From Aselliscus stoliczkanus (Eukaryota > Chordata > Mammalia > Chiroptera > Hipposideridae), in the NCBI GenBank assembly GCA_033961575.1, contig CM066737.1:60284771-60348770 (forward strand): 64,000 nt of DNA. The letters are read 5' to 3'. The notes under the pieces were generated by a model that saw nothing but the letters and a program-made list of their open reading frames with translations, did not search any database and was not told where the DNA came from. Shown here piece by piece: positions 42,512-53,439 of this stretch (its first letter is position 1; every line of letters begins with the position of its first letter). The position numbers were made by a program, and so were the translations under genes.

Positions 42512-44695
42512 AGTCTTAATGTTCATCTTAGAATTTAGACTTCCACAGCAACCATCTCAATTTTCTAAGATCTGTTTTGGTTTTAACATTGAAAGTTCCA
42601 TATTCCCAGGGAAAACCTTCATTCACAGGCACACTGGTACAGTTGGTCACCTTACCAGAGGAAAATGAAATATCTCAGCTAGCAACATTTATGTCCCATA
42701 CCTAATGAAAGCGCAATTACAGGGAATCTGGACATGGCATTTGTTCCTGTTCATCTCTGATACAATATTTTTAAAAAGAGGAACATTCAAGAAATATTCC
42801 TATAGTCAGATGCCTAAGAGTCAACATCATAGAAACACTTGACAAAAAATTTGTATTTCTCTTGGGACATATCCCACCATGTACACATCAAAGAATGTTC
42901 ACAAATAGAACACTATGTAGAAGGAAAAAATATCACATTTTCAGGGTTCCTTTTCAATGTGCTATGTGTGTCAATTAATAAATGCAGTATAACATCAATG
43001 GCATGGTATAAAACATTTTTTTTAAGTATAGGCAACAATGGGTAAACTCAGCAGTATTTTTAGAACAAGTCTAATTTAAATTTCAAACATAACTAATTAG
43101 CATAATTTTTTTCATCCCTCAAAATTTGTTTTACACACTTACCTAAATTCAGTAAACATGACAGCTCAATATGAGAATAGAAGGATTGTATGATTATAAA
43201 CACAGTACTGACTACACCATTGAATTATAGTTTATTAGCACTTTATTATCTTCTTGGTCCTCCTTTTTGAAAATTATAAGGCAAGTAAAATCAAAAGGTA
43301 AATGTGACTTACTGATTTAAAAAGCTGAATTTTATATTTTATTATGCACTTGGCTATCTTTCCATGATTGGAAAATTATTTCCCTAAATCAAAAACCAAA
43401 ACCAAGACAATTGTCTGTTTTCTATTCATTTATTTCTACTTAGATTACTTTACAGTATTTAAAAATGAAATTCAAATTCCAAGAAAAAAATTTAGACTAT
43501 TTCCTCCCATGGTAGAATATAAGTTTTCAGCTTCTGTAGGGTATTGTTCCCTGGAGTTCCTAGCATTGAATGTTATACTTTGTATTGCTTTTGTCTATTT
43601 GGAAGGATAGATAAATGGTCATTGTTCTTGTTATTATTTAATTCTACCTTGAACTCCTCTCTCTTTCCTCTACCTTGAAATAATTTCAGTTGCATAAAAA
43701 GACAGTTCTTAGGTACTCACTTATAAATGACTTCTAATTCTACTTTACATAGGTTTTACCATCAGCTCAAGAAATTTCTTCAGACTATTAACAGACTTAA
43801 ACAGTTCCACTCAAGATGACATTTGAATTTTCAGTTAAATATCAGATATTTTTCTTTTTTATATTAATATTCACTGCCCATATCTCCTCTCATTTATTTT
43901 TGTGAAGTTCTACTTTAGTGTATAGGTGAAAACCATTTGTTTCCTCATGCCAAGTATTTCTAATATAATGGGTTTATGTGCGGATTTTTTTTTCTTTCTA
44001 GTATAAGAATACTCTCTGGAGCTTTGCAGTTTGATAATCAAGCAAACCTTGGCAAACAACACTTCACTGTCCTGATGATGCCTTACTATCATAAGCAATG
44101 AGACCATTTCACCATCCCAAATCTGGGAAATTTCTTTTTCCTCCTTCTGTTTTTTAGAAGTTTAAGTTGATTTATTTGAAGAAGCACATAGAAGGGAAAA
44201 GGGCAAGTATTTAATACACATCATGGAATTCTGTACTATATGCCTCACTGTATCTTAGTAAAACATATTTTGACATAATTGGTGGTTCTGGAATCCTTCC
44301 CAGAAGCATAGAAGTGCCTATAATGGGGGTAAAATTGAACTGCCAAAGCTAAAGCTAGACACTCATTTCAGACTTTTAATTCTACCATATGCAAATTTCT
44401 TTTCAGGTCTTAAAAGTATAGAAAAAAAACTTTCACTCAGAATATTTAAGTATATCAAAGAGCACTGTTTCATGGCTACGCCAATGTTCACTGTTAAACA
44501 CAGGGGGCCTCGAAGGAAACACAGAACTCTTAGAAATAGAATATTCATCAAGTTATAATGGTTGATAATTATATTGCTACATTCCCAAGTTGTTTCTGCC
44601 ACCAAAATGCAAAACAACACTTACGTGTTGGCATAATATCTCTGCCAACTGGCTTAAAGGGTTTACTAGAAATGCTTACTAGAACAAATTTCAAC
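42509..44695. other. Longest unassigned stretch
   Basis: About 2.2 kb with no SINE, L1 or DNA-transposon signature I can see, no microsatellite and no reading frame beyond ~85 codons. Composition is ordinary AT-rich intergenic DNA. I see no conserved-looking motif, but conservation cannot be judged from one sequence. Confidence 0.5.
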
Positions 44696-44709
44696 TTTTT
44701 TTTTTTGAG

Positions 44710-44798
44710 GGCAGTGTCACTGGCCCTCATATGTGGGACCCGAACCGGGACCACTGGCTTCCCAAGCCAGCGCTTAACCACTGCGCACCGGCCGGCCC
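44710..44798 (-). mobile_element. Short tRNA-headed SINE, small head deletion
   Basis: Inverted: GAGGGCAGTGTCACTGGCCC to CACTGCGCACCGGCCGGCCC; the head lacks a few bases (GCGCCACTC reduced to GCGCA). Perfect 14-bp target duplication AAATTTCAACTTTT (44696-44709 and 44799-44812). Confidence 0.94.
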
Positions 44799-44812
44799 AA
44801 ATTTCAACTTTT

Positions 44813-45524
44813 AAAAGGAAAAAAAAACAAGAATAGATTTAAAAATCCAGAATTTGATGAACTTATAGAGAAGCCAAAAACCCCTCAAGTTACCCTTTTA
44901 CTTTTTTTTTTTTTTTTTTGGAAATTGAGATTGAATTTTAACAACTTCAAATTTAAGGCACTCTGGCAGCTGAGATTATGTTACTTTTGTGAGTCCACCA
45001 ATTGTCAATCTGTCATTAGCCTTGAAAAATTTTGAAGAGTCAATTCATTAAGTTTGTTTACTCATTTATGAACCCTCTCCAAATAGACTATTTTACAGAA
45101 CTTTTTGGGTAGCATTGGCTGAACATCCCAACATTTTTAAAGAGGCTACTGCTTCCTGGCAGTTGACTAAACTTCATTCAGAGCATCTAGATGTAGTTAG
45201 GTGTATATCTTATACTGTCAGATCTAGGTAATATATATACACTGGCTTAGACAATTTCATTTGGCTGTGAGAAATTCCATCATCTGGTTTCCCAGAGAAA
45301 CTTTCAACTTACAATACTGTAAAACTGATTGGATTTATTAACCTAAAGCACTTAGTGTTTACAAATAACATATAAAACATTCTTAAATATTAATTCTAAC
45401 AATATTCAGGAGCCTACAATATTTACCCAGAAGTAATATATTTCTAGTTCTTCTCAAACTCTCAGGTTCTTCTCATCTGAAGAACTCATCATAAAACACA
45501 GCATGTATCTTGTAGATATTACTG

Positions 45525-45528
<4 letters not shown>
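44813..45528. other. Unassigned intergenic DNA
   Basis: AT-rich with a 17-base T run near 44905. Nothing else recognised. Confidence 0.45.

Positions 45529-45567
<39 letters not shown>
45529..45567. repeat. (TG)n microsatellite
   Basis: About 19 TG units. Confidence 0.97.
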
Positions 45568-45568
<1 letters not shown>

Positions 45569-45592
45569 ATGTGATCAAAGATGAATACACTC

Positions 45593-46040
45593 AGGCCGGC
45601 CAAGGGGCACACTGGTTCAGAGCTGGTTTTGGGATGCCAGCGGCCCCGGTTCGGATCCCACATATGAGGGCCAGTGACACTGCCCTCTGCAGCTAACAAC
45701 AGCTCCACCTGGAGCTGGGCTGTGCGAGCCCCAGTGACTGTGTAGGCTGCAGCCCCTGCTGTAGTGGGCTGCCATAGGCTACAGTGAGTGGCCGGCAGCC
45801 AGCGTGAGCGGCTGGCAGCCAGTGTGAGCTGCCAATAGCCGTGGTGAGCAACATCCAGAGGCCGGCGACCAATCTGCCTCATTCTGGAAGAGCGCAATGA
45901 TGATACCAGCATGGGCCAGTGAAGCAACATCCTCCGCAACTAGACTGAAGAACAAAAAGACAGCAACTTGTCTGTTCCCCATCCACAATTCCCCAACGCT
46001 GTTCCCCTCCCCCAATTCCCCAATAAAATCTTTAAAAAAA
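45593..46040 (+). mobile_element. Long composite SINE (T+ type), complete
   Basis: The best complete plus-strand copy, ~448 bp. Head AGGCCGGCCAAGGGGCAC with box-B-like GGTTCGGATCCC, the CAGTGACACTGCCCTC block, a GC-rich middle with repeated GGCAGCCAG(C/T)GTGAG words (45794-45833), CTAGACTGAAGAACAAAAAG, then CCCCAATAAAATCTTT and an A tail. Target duplication GATGAATACACTC / GACGAATACACTC (about 45580-45592 and 46044-46056). Confidence 0.93.
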
Positions 46041-46056
46041 AGAGACGAATACACTC

Positions 46057-46440
46057 TATTGTATAAATATGTATATGGAAAACTATAGTCCTTTCCACAA
46101 TGATGATCCATATAGCTTTTTTTAGATGATTATGTAAGCTCATACCCCTTAATCTTTGCCTCATTCCCAATACAACTATTTGGCTCTGAGCATTGGAAAT
46201 GTGGCTTGTGAATGGTTAACTATTTTGTATATGTGATGCATAAAAATTGCATATCCTATTTGGCTGCATTCCTATTTGTCTTTTAACTTTCTTATGTTTT
46301 CATTCTTGAATAAGTAAGCATTGTTTTTATTAGCAATCAGTTATCCTTTTTTCTTAATTCTATCTTCCACTACTCTGGGCTTGTTTGCAAGGCCACAACA
46401 ATCTACAAATGAAATTCCTAGTCTTAAGTATCTCTAAACT
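46057..46440. other. Unassigned intergenic DNA
   Basis: Nothing recognised. Confidence 0.4.
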
Positions 46441-46660
46441 TGAATCCACTCTCCATACCTCTATCAAATTTATCTTTTCCAAACATCAATTTTTAATCTT
46501 CTATGTCCACGTTCTTACAAAGGTATCCTGTTGTTTACTGCATAAAATTCAAACTCATCATTTGACAATTCAAGTTCCATAATCTAACATAACATTTCCT
46601 CTCTCTAGCCACTAATATTAATCTTCAGTTCTGGTTAGATCACTTCTGTCATCCAATTCC
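46441..46660 (-). mobile_element. Possible L2 fragment
   Basis: Antisense phrases (TTTACTGCATAAAATTCAAA, CAAGTTCCATAATCTAACAT) follow the usual L2 wording. Weak. Confidence 0.4.
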
Positions 46661-47439
46661 CACTCCCCACAAAAGTCATGACACATTTATATAATTCAGC
46701 TACTCATTTATACTGCAAAATAGGTATCATATTAAAAGAACAGAAAAATCCAAGACAAAATTGCCCACAAGTCCATAACAATAAAATATTTTTGTCTTTT
46801 CTCCACATAATAATAAAAACAAATAGTGATATAGTGTTAATCATGTGTCAGGCCGTATTCTAATAGCTTTAAAAATATGATCTCTATAGCCAACATTCAT
46901 TCTGATTGGTTGGTGCCTGTGTCATACTGCTTGTTAAATACAGAGAATTCATCTTTAGGAGCAGGGGTAATCAAAGAAAGCTTTCATCTGCGCTGAGTTA
47001 TGAGCAGGCATACTGAAAAGCATTTCAGCCAAAGGGCACCAGGGCCCAAGAAAATGGAAATTGCAAGTAAGCCAGTATACCTGAAACTAAAAGTGGAAAG
47101 TAGGGGACTGAGAAAGAATGCTAAAATGACATGCTCTAGCAAGATGATTAGGGGCCTTGAACATTATTAAAGGAAAGAAGGGATTAAAGTAGGGAAATGG
47201 CATATTTAGATTAGTCTTTTACAAACTTCATTCCTACAATAGTGTGGGGAATAGATCTGAGATTAAGGTATGTGTGTGTTTGGGGAGAGGACCCTTTTCT
47301 AACTCTGTCATATTTTTCTATCCCGAATTCTATTCTGTGAATAATATTGATTTTAAACTTCTTTACCAAGTGCAAGTGAGATACAGAATTTTTTCTCTTC
47401 TCGAAAAATGTGTCTCATGTCAGACCTACAGGAATGCAA
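46661..47439. other. Unassigned intergenic DNA
   Basis: Nothing recognised. Confidence 0.4.
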
Positions 47440-47842
47440 ATCTCTGTTCTGTATCCATGTCATTTTCCATATCAATTCTTTCTATGGACTTGTTACCAAA
47501 CCAAAAATTAAATCCAAAGTCCTTCCTTTGGTTTACAAAGTCCTATATGATCTTTTCTTTGCCAATGTCCATGAGCTCATCTCCTATCACTTTCGCCCTT
47601 ACCATGGTCCAACCACAAAACCTTTATTTTATTATTTGAATAAATAAAGGAGTTGACATTTGATGATTATTTAGCCTGGAATATACCAACACCCTCTCCC
47701 TCTCTATCGCTAATGCCACCACAGCTGGTTCCTTCCTGTTCTTCATATCTCAGTTTAGATATCACCTCAAAGAGGTATTTCCTAACCACTAAATCTAAAG
47801 ACCTCAGAAAAACATTTACATCACCTTTTTAAAATTCTAAGC
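47440..47842 (-). mobile_element. L2 fragment, left part
   Basis: Antisense L2 3' half: TTTACAAAGTCCTATATGAT, CATATCTCAGTTTAGATATC, ACCTCAAAGAGGTATTTCCT. The element resumes at 50014-50240, so the L1 block between was inserted into it. Confidence 0.72.
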
Positions 47843-50013
47843 GTTTTTAAATTGTTTTTTATTGTTTTTTTAAACTAAAGTTTATTGGAGTGACAATTAT
47901 TAGCAAAGTTGACTAGATTTCAGGTATACAATTCTGTAATACATCATCTATATATATCACATTGTGTGTTCACCACCCAGAGTCAGCTCTCTTTCCATCA
48001 CCATATATTTAATCCCCTTTACCCTGATCTACTACCCCACCCCTTACCCTCTGATAACCACTAAACTATTGTCTGTGTCTATGAGTTTTGTTTCTTCATT
48101 TGTTTTCTTGGATTTGGTTGTTGTTGTTGTTGAGCTGTATGAGTTCCTCATATATTTTGGATATTAACCCCTTATCAGAGGCGTTTTGTGCAAAAATCTT
48201 TTCCCATTCAGTTTGTTGCCTCTTTATTTATTTCAATGATTTCTTTTGCTGTGCAGAAGCCTTTTAGTTTGATATAATCCCATTCATTTATTTTAGCTTT
48301 TACTTCCCTTGCCTTTGAAGTCAAATTCATAAAATCCTCTTTGAACACAAGGTCCATAAGTTTAATACCTATGTTTTCTTCTATGCAGCTTACTGTTTCA
48401 GGTCTTATATTTAGGTCTTTGATCCATTTGCAGTTAATTTTGGTATATGGTGACAGATAGCAGCCTAGTTTCATTCTTTTGCAAATGGCTTTCCAATTTT
48501 CCCAGGACCATTTATTGAAGAAGCTTTCTTTTCTCCATTGTATGTTTTTGATTCCATTGTCAAAAATGATCTGTCCATATTTATGTGGGTTTATTTCTGT
48601 GTTCTCAATTTTATTCCATTGTTCTGTTGTGTCTGTTTTTCTGCTAATACCATGCTGTTTTGATTATTGTTGCTCTGTAGTACAAGATGAAGTCAGGGAG
48701 TGTGATACCTCCAGCATTGTTCTTTTTTCTTAGGATTCCTTCGGCTATTCAGGGACTTCTGTGGTTCCACACAAATCTGATGATATTTTGTTCTAGTTCT
48801 TTAAAAAATGCCATTAGGATTTTGATGGGGATTGCATTAAATCTGTATAATGCTTTGGGTAATATGGCCATTTTAACTATGTTGATTCTTCCAATCCATG
48901 AACACAGAATATCTTTCCATTTCTTTTTTTCTTCAATTTCTTTTACCAATGTTTTCAGTGTATAGGTCCTTTGCATCCTTGGTTAAACTAGGCATTTTAG
49001 GAATTTTGTTTACTTCTTTTTCTGAGATTTCATTTTTAGTATACAGGAAAGCAATAGTACTGTGTATATATACCACATCTTCTTTATCCAATCATTTATC
49101 AAATGGCACTTTGGTTGTTTCATGTCTTTGCCACCATAAATAAAGCTGCAATGAAGATCAGGGCACATATATCTTTACAGATAAATGTTCTCAGGTTTGG
49201 GGGGGTATATATCCAGGAGAGGGATTTCTGGGTCATATGGTAATTCTATTCTTAATATTTTGAGGAACCTCCATACTGTCTTCCATAGTGGTTGCATCAA
49301 TCTACATTTCTGCAAATAGTGTATGAGGGTTCCTTTTTCTCCACAGTCTCTCCAACACTTGTTATTGTTGTCTTGTTGATAAGAGCAATTCTAACTGGTA
49401 TGAGGTAATATCTCATTGTAGTTTTTATTTGAATTTCTCTGATGATTAGTGATGTTGAGTATCTTTTCATATGTCTGTTGGTCATCTGTATGTCATCTTT
49501 GGAGAAATGTCTATTTAGGTCCTCTGCCCATTTTTTTTTAATTGGGTTGTTTGCTTCTTTGTTGTTGAGATGATTGGTTAAAGAATATGTAGCATATGTA
49601 CACAATGAAATACTATTCTGCCATAAAAAGATGAAATAATGTCATTTGTGAAAACATGGATGGATCTTGAGATTATTATGTTAAGCAAAATAAGTCAGAC
49701 AGTAAAAGCTGAGAACCATATGACTTTACTGATATGCGGGATATAAAACTGGAAGCAACAAATAAAGAAATAAAGAAATAAAGAAACAAAAACTCATAGA
49801 CACAGACAATCGTTTAGTGGTTACCATAGGGTAAGGGGGGAGGTGGGACAGTAGAAGTAGGTAAAGGGGGGTCAAATAAATGGTGATGGAAGGAGAACTG
49901 ACTCTGGGTGGTTAACACACAGTTTGATATATAGATGATGTATTACTGAATTGTACACTTGAAACCTATGTAATTTTACTAACCATTGTCACCTCAATAA
50001 ATTTTTCTTAAAA
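47843..50013. mobile_element. Scrambled L1 block with an L1 tail at each end
   Basis: Bounded by AAAATTCTAAGC on both sides (47831-47842 and 50014-50025), inside one L2. 47876-48110 is an L1 3'UTR in minus orientation. 48115-49040 is an earlier part of ORF2 (minus), and 49046-49580 is the part of ORF2 that should come after it (also minus). 49581-50010 is an ORF2 C-terminus and 3'UTR in plus orientation, ending TCAATAAATTTTTCTT. On the minus strand the ORF2 pieces are thus in swapped order, and the block has opposite-facing 3' ends at its two edges. Confidence 0.82.
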
Positions 50014-50245
50014 AAAATTCTAAGCATAGCACATTTTCTCTTATACTGTTTTGTTTGTTGGTTTGTTGGTGTATATACTCGTATGTGTTTCTTGTCTGTC
50101 TTCCTTCAACATTAGAATGTACACTACAAGTAGACAAGAATTTCATCCATCCTATTCAATATTGAATTTCCAGGGACAAGGACATGGTTAGTGTTTAATA
50201 AATATTTTTAGAATGAATGGATGAATCAAGTGGACTCCTGCCACA
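50014..50245 (-). mobile_element. L2 3' end, right part
   Basis: Antisense L2 ending: CATTAGAATGTACACTACAA, ATATTGAATTTCCAGGGACA, TTTAATAAATATTTTTAGAA then GAATGGATGAAT, the classic L2 3' terminus. Confidence 0.8.
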
Positions 50246-50324
50246 TTGCTTCACTGGGAATGAAAACTAGAACTCTGTTACTAAATATCAGTAAACAAGT
50301 CTTAAAAATAAATCTTATCATATT

Positions 50325-50700
50325 ACTTGATGATCAGATCAACTACCACTGTGTTTCAGTGCTTGTGTTTAAGTAACCCTAATTTTATGTAATAATGCCC
50401 CAAAGTGCAACAATAGTGATGCTGGTGATTAAGATATGCCAAAGAGGAGCTGTAAAGTGCTTCCTTTAAGCAACAATGTGAGTATTGTACAATAAAATAT
50501 TTTGAAAGAGAGAAACTACATTCACCTAACTTTTATTAAAGTATAGTTATAATTGTTTCATTTTATTCGTAGGTATTATTGTTAATCTTTTATTGTGCCT
50601 AATTTATAAATTAAACTTTATCATTGGTATGTATATATAGGAAAAAAACATAGTTGGTAATACCATAGAAATTATCCTAAGCAGATAACTGGGGGTACCC
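50325..50700 (+). mobile_element. Tigger-like remnant, second copy
   Basis: Shares CAGTGCTTGTGTTTAAGTAA, the start codon region (ATGCCCCAAAG), GATATGCCAAAGAGGAGC and CTTCCTTTAAG with 26890-27000, then the same jump to TTTATTAAAGTATAGTTATA. 5'-truncated relative to 26608. Confidence 0.75.
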
Positions 50701-50704
50701 TACA

Positions 50705-51260
50705 TACGAAAGCTAAACATATGCTTACATTATGACCCAGCAATTCTACTTTGGCACTTTGGCATATAGACAACCAAAATGCCTACATTTTGTTCACTGA
50801 ATGACATGAATGAGAACATTTATGGCAGCACTGTTTGTAAAATCCCCAAACTCAAAGTTTTTCATAAATATTAGAACAGATAAATATTGGTATATTCACA
50901 GAATGGCATATTATATAGCAATCATAAGGAAAAACTGCAACCATACTAAGTAACATGGATAAATCATACAAACATAAAATAATGCTGAGTGAAAGAGACC
51001 AAACACAAAAGAATTCCTACTGTATTTTCCCATTATATAAAGCACAAAAACAGACAAAACTAATTATTGTTGGTGGATAGTGATTATCCTGAGGACACGG
51101 GTAAAGAGAGGCACAGAGCACTACTGGTTTTCTAGAATGTTGGTATGGATCTGGATACTGGTTACACAAGTGCATTCAGTCTGTGATCATTTATTGAGTT
51201 GCACATTTATAAGATGTTCCTCATCTGTATGTATATTCAAAATTTAAGTACAGATTTAGA
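50705..51260 (+). mobile_element. Ancient L1 3' end
   Basis: Sense old-L1 C-terminal and 3' phrases: ATTATGACCCAGCAATTCTA, ATGGCATATTATATAGCAAT, ATAATGCTGAGTGAAAGAGA, TGATCATTTATTGAGTTGCA. Confidence 0.7.
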
Positions 51261-52149
51261 AACATCTCCCTGATTTCCTACTATGTTTTAGAACCTTTAA
51301 GGCTGAGGAGCATACAGAGATGAAAAGCTGATATGGTCCCTGCCCTCAGAGAGCTTACCTCTAGTTAGGGAAAACAGGAAGACAAACAATAAAAAATAAT
51401 TATATAAATGAGATAGTACAATATCAGTGTTTTAATAAACACAACAAATATGTTACCTAACTTTACCGTACTTACTGGCCAATAGAAAAGCTAGACAGTT
51501 GAATTGGTAATTTCAGCAAAATATGATAAAAGTTATAATCTCAAAACTATAGGGCACTGCTAATCTAGGGACTGTGGAAATGAAGAGGCATTTGAGTTGA
51601 GATGTAAAACATGACTTAGTAATCATATAGAGAATGGAGAAGGGTGTGTATGACTCTAAGCCAATTCCATGACCTGAATCACTGAATCTAAATTTCCAGA
51701 ACAGAATTGTTGAAACTTAGAGACCAAAGGAAAACTATGCAACAGAATAGAGCTGGAGTAGTAAGAGAGAGTCAGAACATGAGTCCCTGTGGACCAGGTT
51801 AAGGATTTTTTAAATTTTATTCTAAGTGCAATTAGAAGTCAAATTTTAAGCAGAGGGGTCATATAATTTGATATATAGTCTTAAAAGATTATTCTGACTT
51901 CAAGGTAAAAAGAATTGGTAGCTAGATATCATTAGACTATTGTAGTACACGAGAATAGATAATAACCTGGAACAAAGTGATAGCAATTGAACTGGAAAGC
52001 AGTAGACTAATATGGGCTATATTTTAAGGTTGAAGTCAATTCAATTAGCTCCTGCCTTAGACAGTACTGAGGGAATAAAAAGAATCAAAGATGATTCTTA
52101 AGTTTGAAACTTGAGCAGGAGAATATTGCCCATTATGTGATTCTCACCT
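51261..52149 (+). mobile_element. Probable old interspersed repeat, family unresolved
   Basis: GGTCCCTGCCCTCAGAGAGC and, ~450 bp on, AGCAGAGGGGTCATATAATT and ACTATTGTAGTACACGAGA are phrases common to one old mammalian repeat. I cannot name it. No gene seen. Confidence 0.4.
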
Positions 52150-52445
52150 ACACATATGGCTTACTCCCTCACTACATTTTGGTCTCTGTTCAGATGTCAC
52201 CTAATCAGAGAGGCTGCCCCTGATCTCCGTATCTGAAATAGCAATTTAAATCACTTTTTACCCCCTTATGTTTCTTTATTTTCCTTCTTATAACTTCAAA
52301 GATGACATTTTTTTTTCATTGACCCCCCCTTACTAGACTACATACTCCATAAAAATCAAGAATGTTCTCTAATTTGTTCACTATTTTATCCATTGTCTAA
52401 AATGACAAGTGGCATAATATATGTTCAATAAATATTTGCTGTATA
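52150..52445 (-). mobile_element. L2 3' end
   Basis: Antisense L2: GGTCTCTGTTCAGATGTCAC, AGAGAGGCTGCCCCTGATCT, ACTAGACTACATACTCCATA, ATATGTTCAATAAATATTTG. Confidence 0.85.
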
Positions 52446-52632
52446 AATTTCTTAAATTTAGAGAACACTAATGGAGATATAGGTTGAGAAAAATCAAAGT
52501 TTTTATTACTTTAAGTTTGAAACATTTATTACACATCCAAGAAGATATGATTAGTAGGTAGTTGAAAACACAAGTCTAGAGATCAGGAATGATCTCAGTT
52601 GTCATCAGCATATTGATAGTATTTAAAGTGGT

Positions 52633-53042
52633 CTGGGGTTGGCCGAGTAGAGCGTTGGTTAAGAGTTGGCTTGGGATGCCAGCTCTGAGCAGCACAGCCC
52701 CGATTTGGATCCCACATAAGGGACAGTAATGCTGCGCCCTCTACAGCTAAGATGGTGAAAAATAGCTGGACCTGGAGCTGGGCTGCCATGAGTCGCCGGT
52801 GTAGGCTGCAGCCCCTGCTGCAGTGGGCTATGGTGAGCCTCTATGAGCGGCTGTCCAATGGCCAGCGAACAACTGCCTCAGTTGGGAAGAGCGCAATGAT
52901 AATACCAACATGAGCCAGTGAAGTGATGTCCTCTACAACTAGACTGAATAACAAAAGGACAGCAAATTGTCTGTTCTCTTTCCCCGATTCCCCAATGCTG
53001 TTCCCCTCCCCCAATTCCCCAATAAAATCTTTAAAAAAAAAT
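52633..53042 (+). mobile_element. Long composite SINE (T+ type)
   Basis: Head GGGGTTGGCCGAGTAGAGCG, an extra GAGCAGCACAG insert after the anticodon-like region, and the usual middle and 3' end (CCCCAATAAAATCTTTA). Flanks TAAAGTGGT (52624-52632 and about 53042-53050). Confidence 0.9.
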
Positions 53043-53089
53043 AAAGTGGTTTAATGGCATGCTGTAAGGATGCTAATATTGGGGCTTTG

Positions 53090-53430
53090 CAATTTTAGAG
53101 GACTCTTGTCCTCTTAGAATGCTTTCCTGAGATAACCATGTAAAGAAGCTGCTCCAGCCTATTAGAGAATGACATACCATGCAGAAAAGAACTGAGGTTC
53201 CCCAAGCAACTGCTACCACAAACTACAAAATGAATGAATGATACCATCTTGGACCTTAGAGCCATTATAGCTGCCATCTATCTGTAACTTCACAAGTGAG
53301 ACCAGGTGAGAACAGCAAAAGACTGTATAGTCAGCTCCCAGTTTCAGGAATAATAATTATTCAGTGTGTTTTTAAGCCACTAAGATTTGGAGTATTCTGC
53401 TACATAAGAGTAGCTAACTGAAACAGACAA
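53090..53430 (+). mobile_element. Old LTR-like repeat, family unresolved
   Basis: Ends with TTTTTAAGCCACTAAGATTT and AGAGTAGCTAACTGAAACAG, which resembles the ending shared by several old mammalian LTR/MaLR repeats. Diverged. Confidence 0.45.
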
Positions 53431-53439
53431 CAAAGGTGA

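Noticed and set aside
45454..45939. 161-codon minus-strand frame
   Set aside because: Runs antisense through a long SINE and a TG microsatellite (a string of THTHTH). Not a gene.
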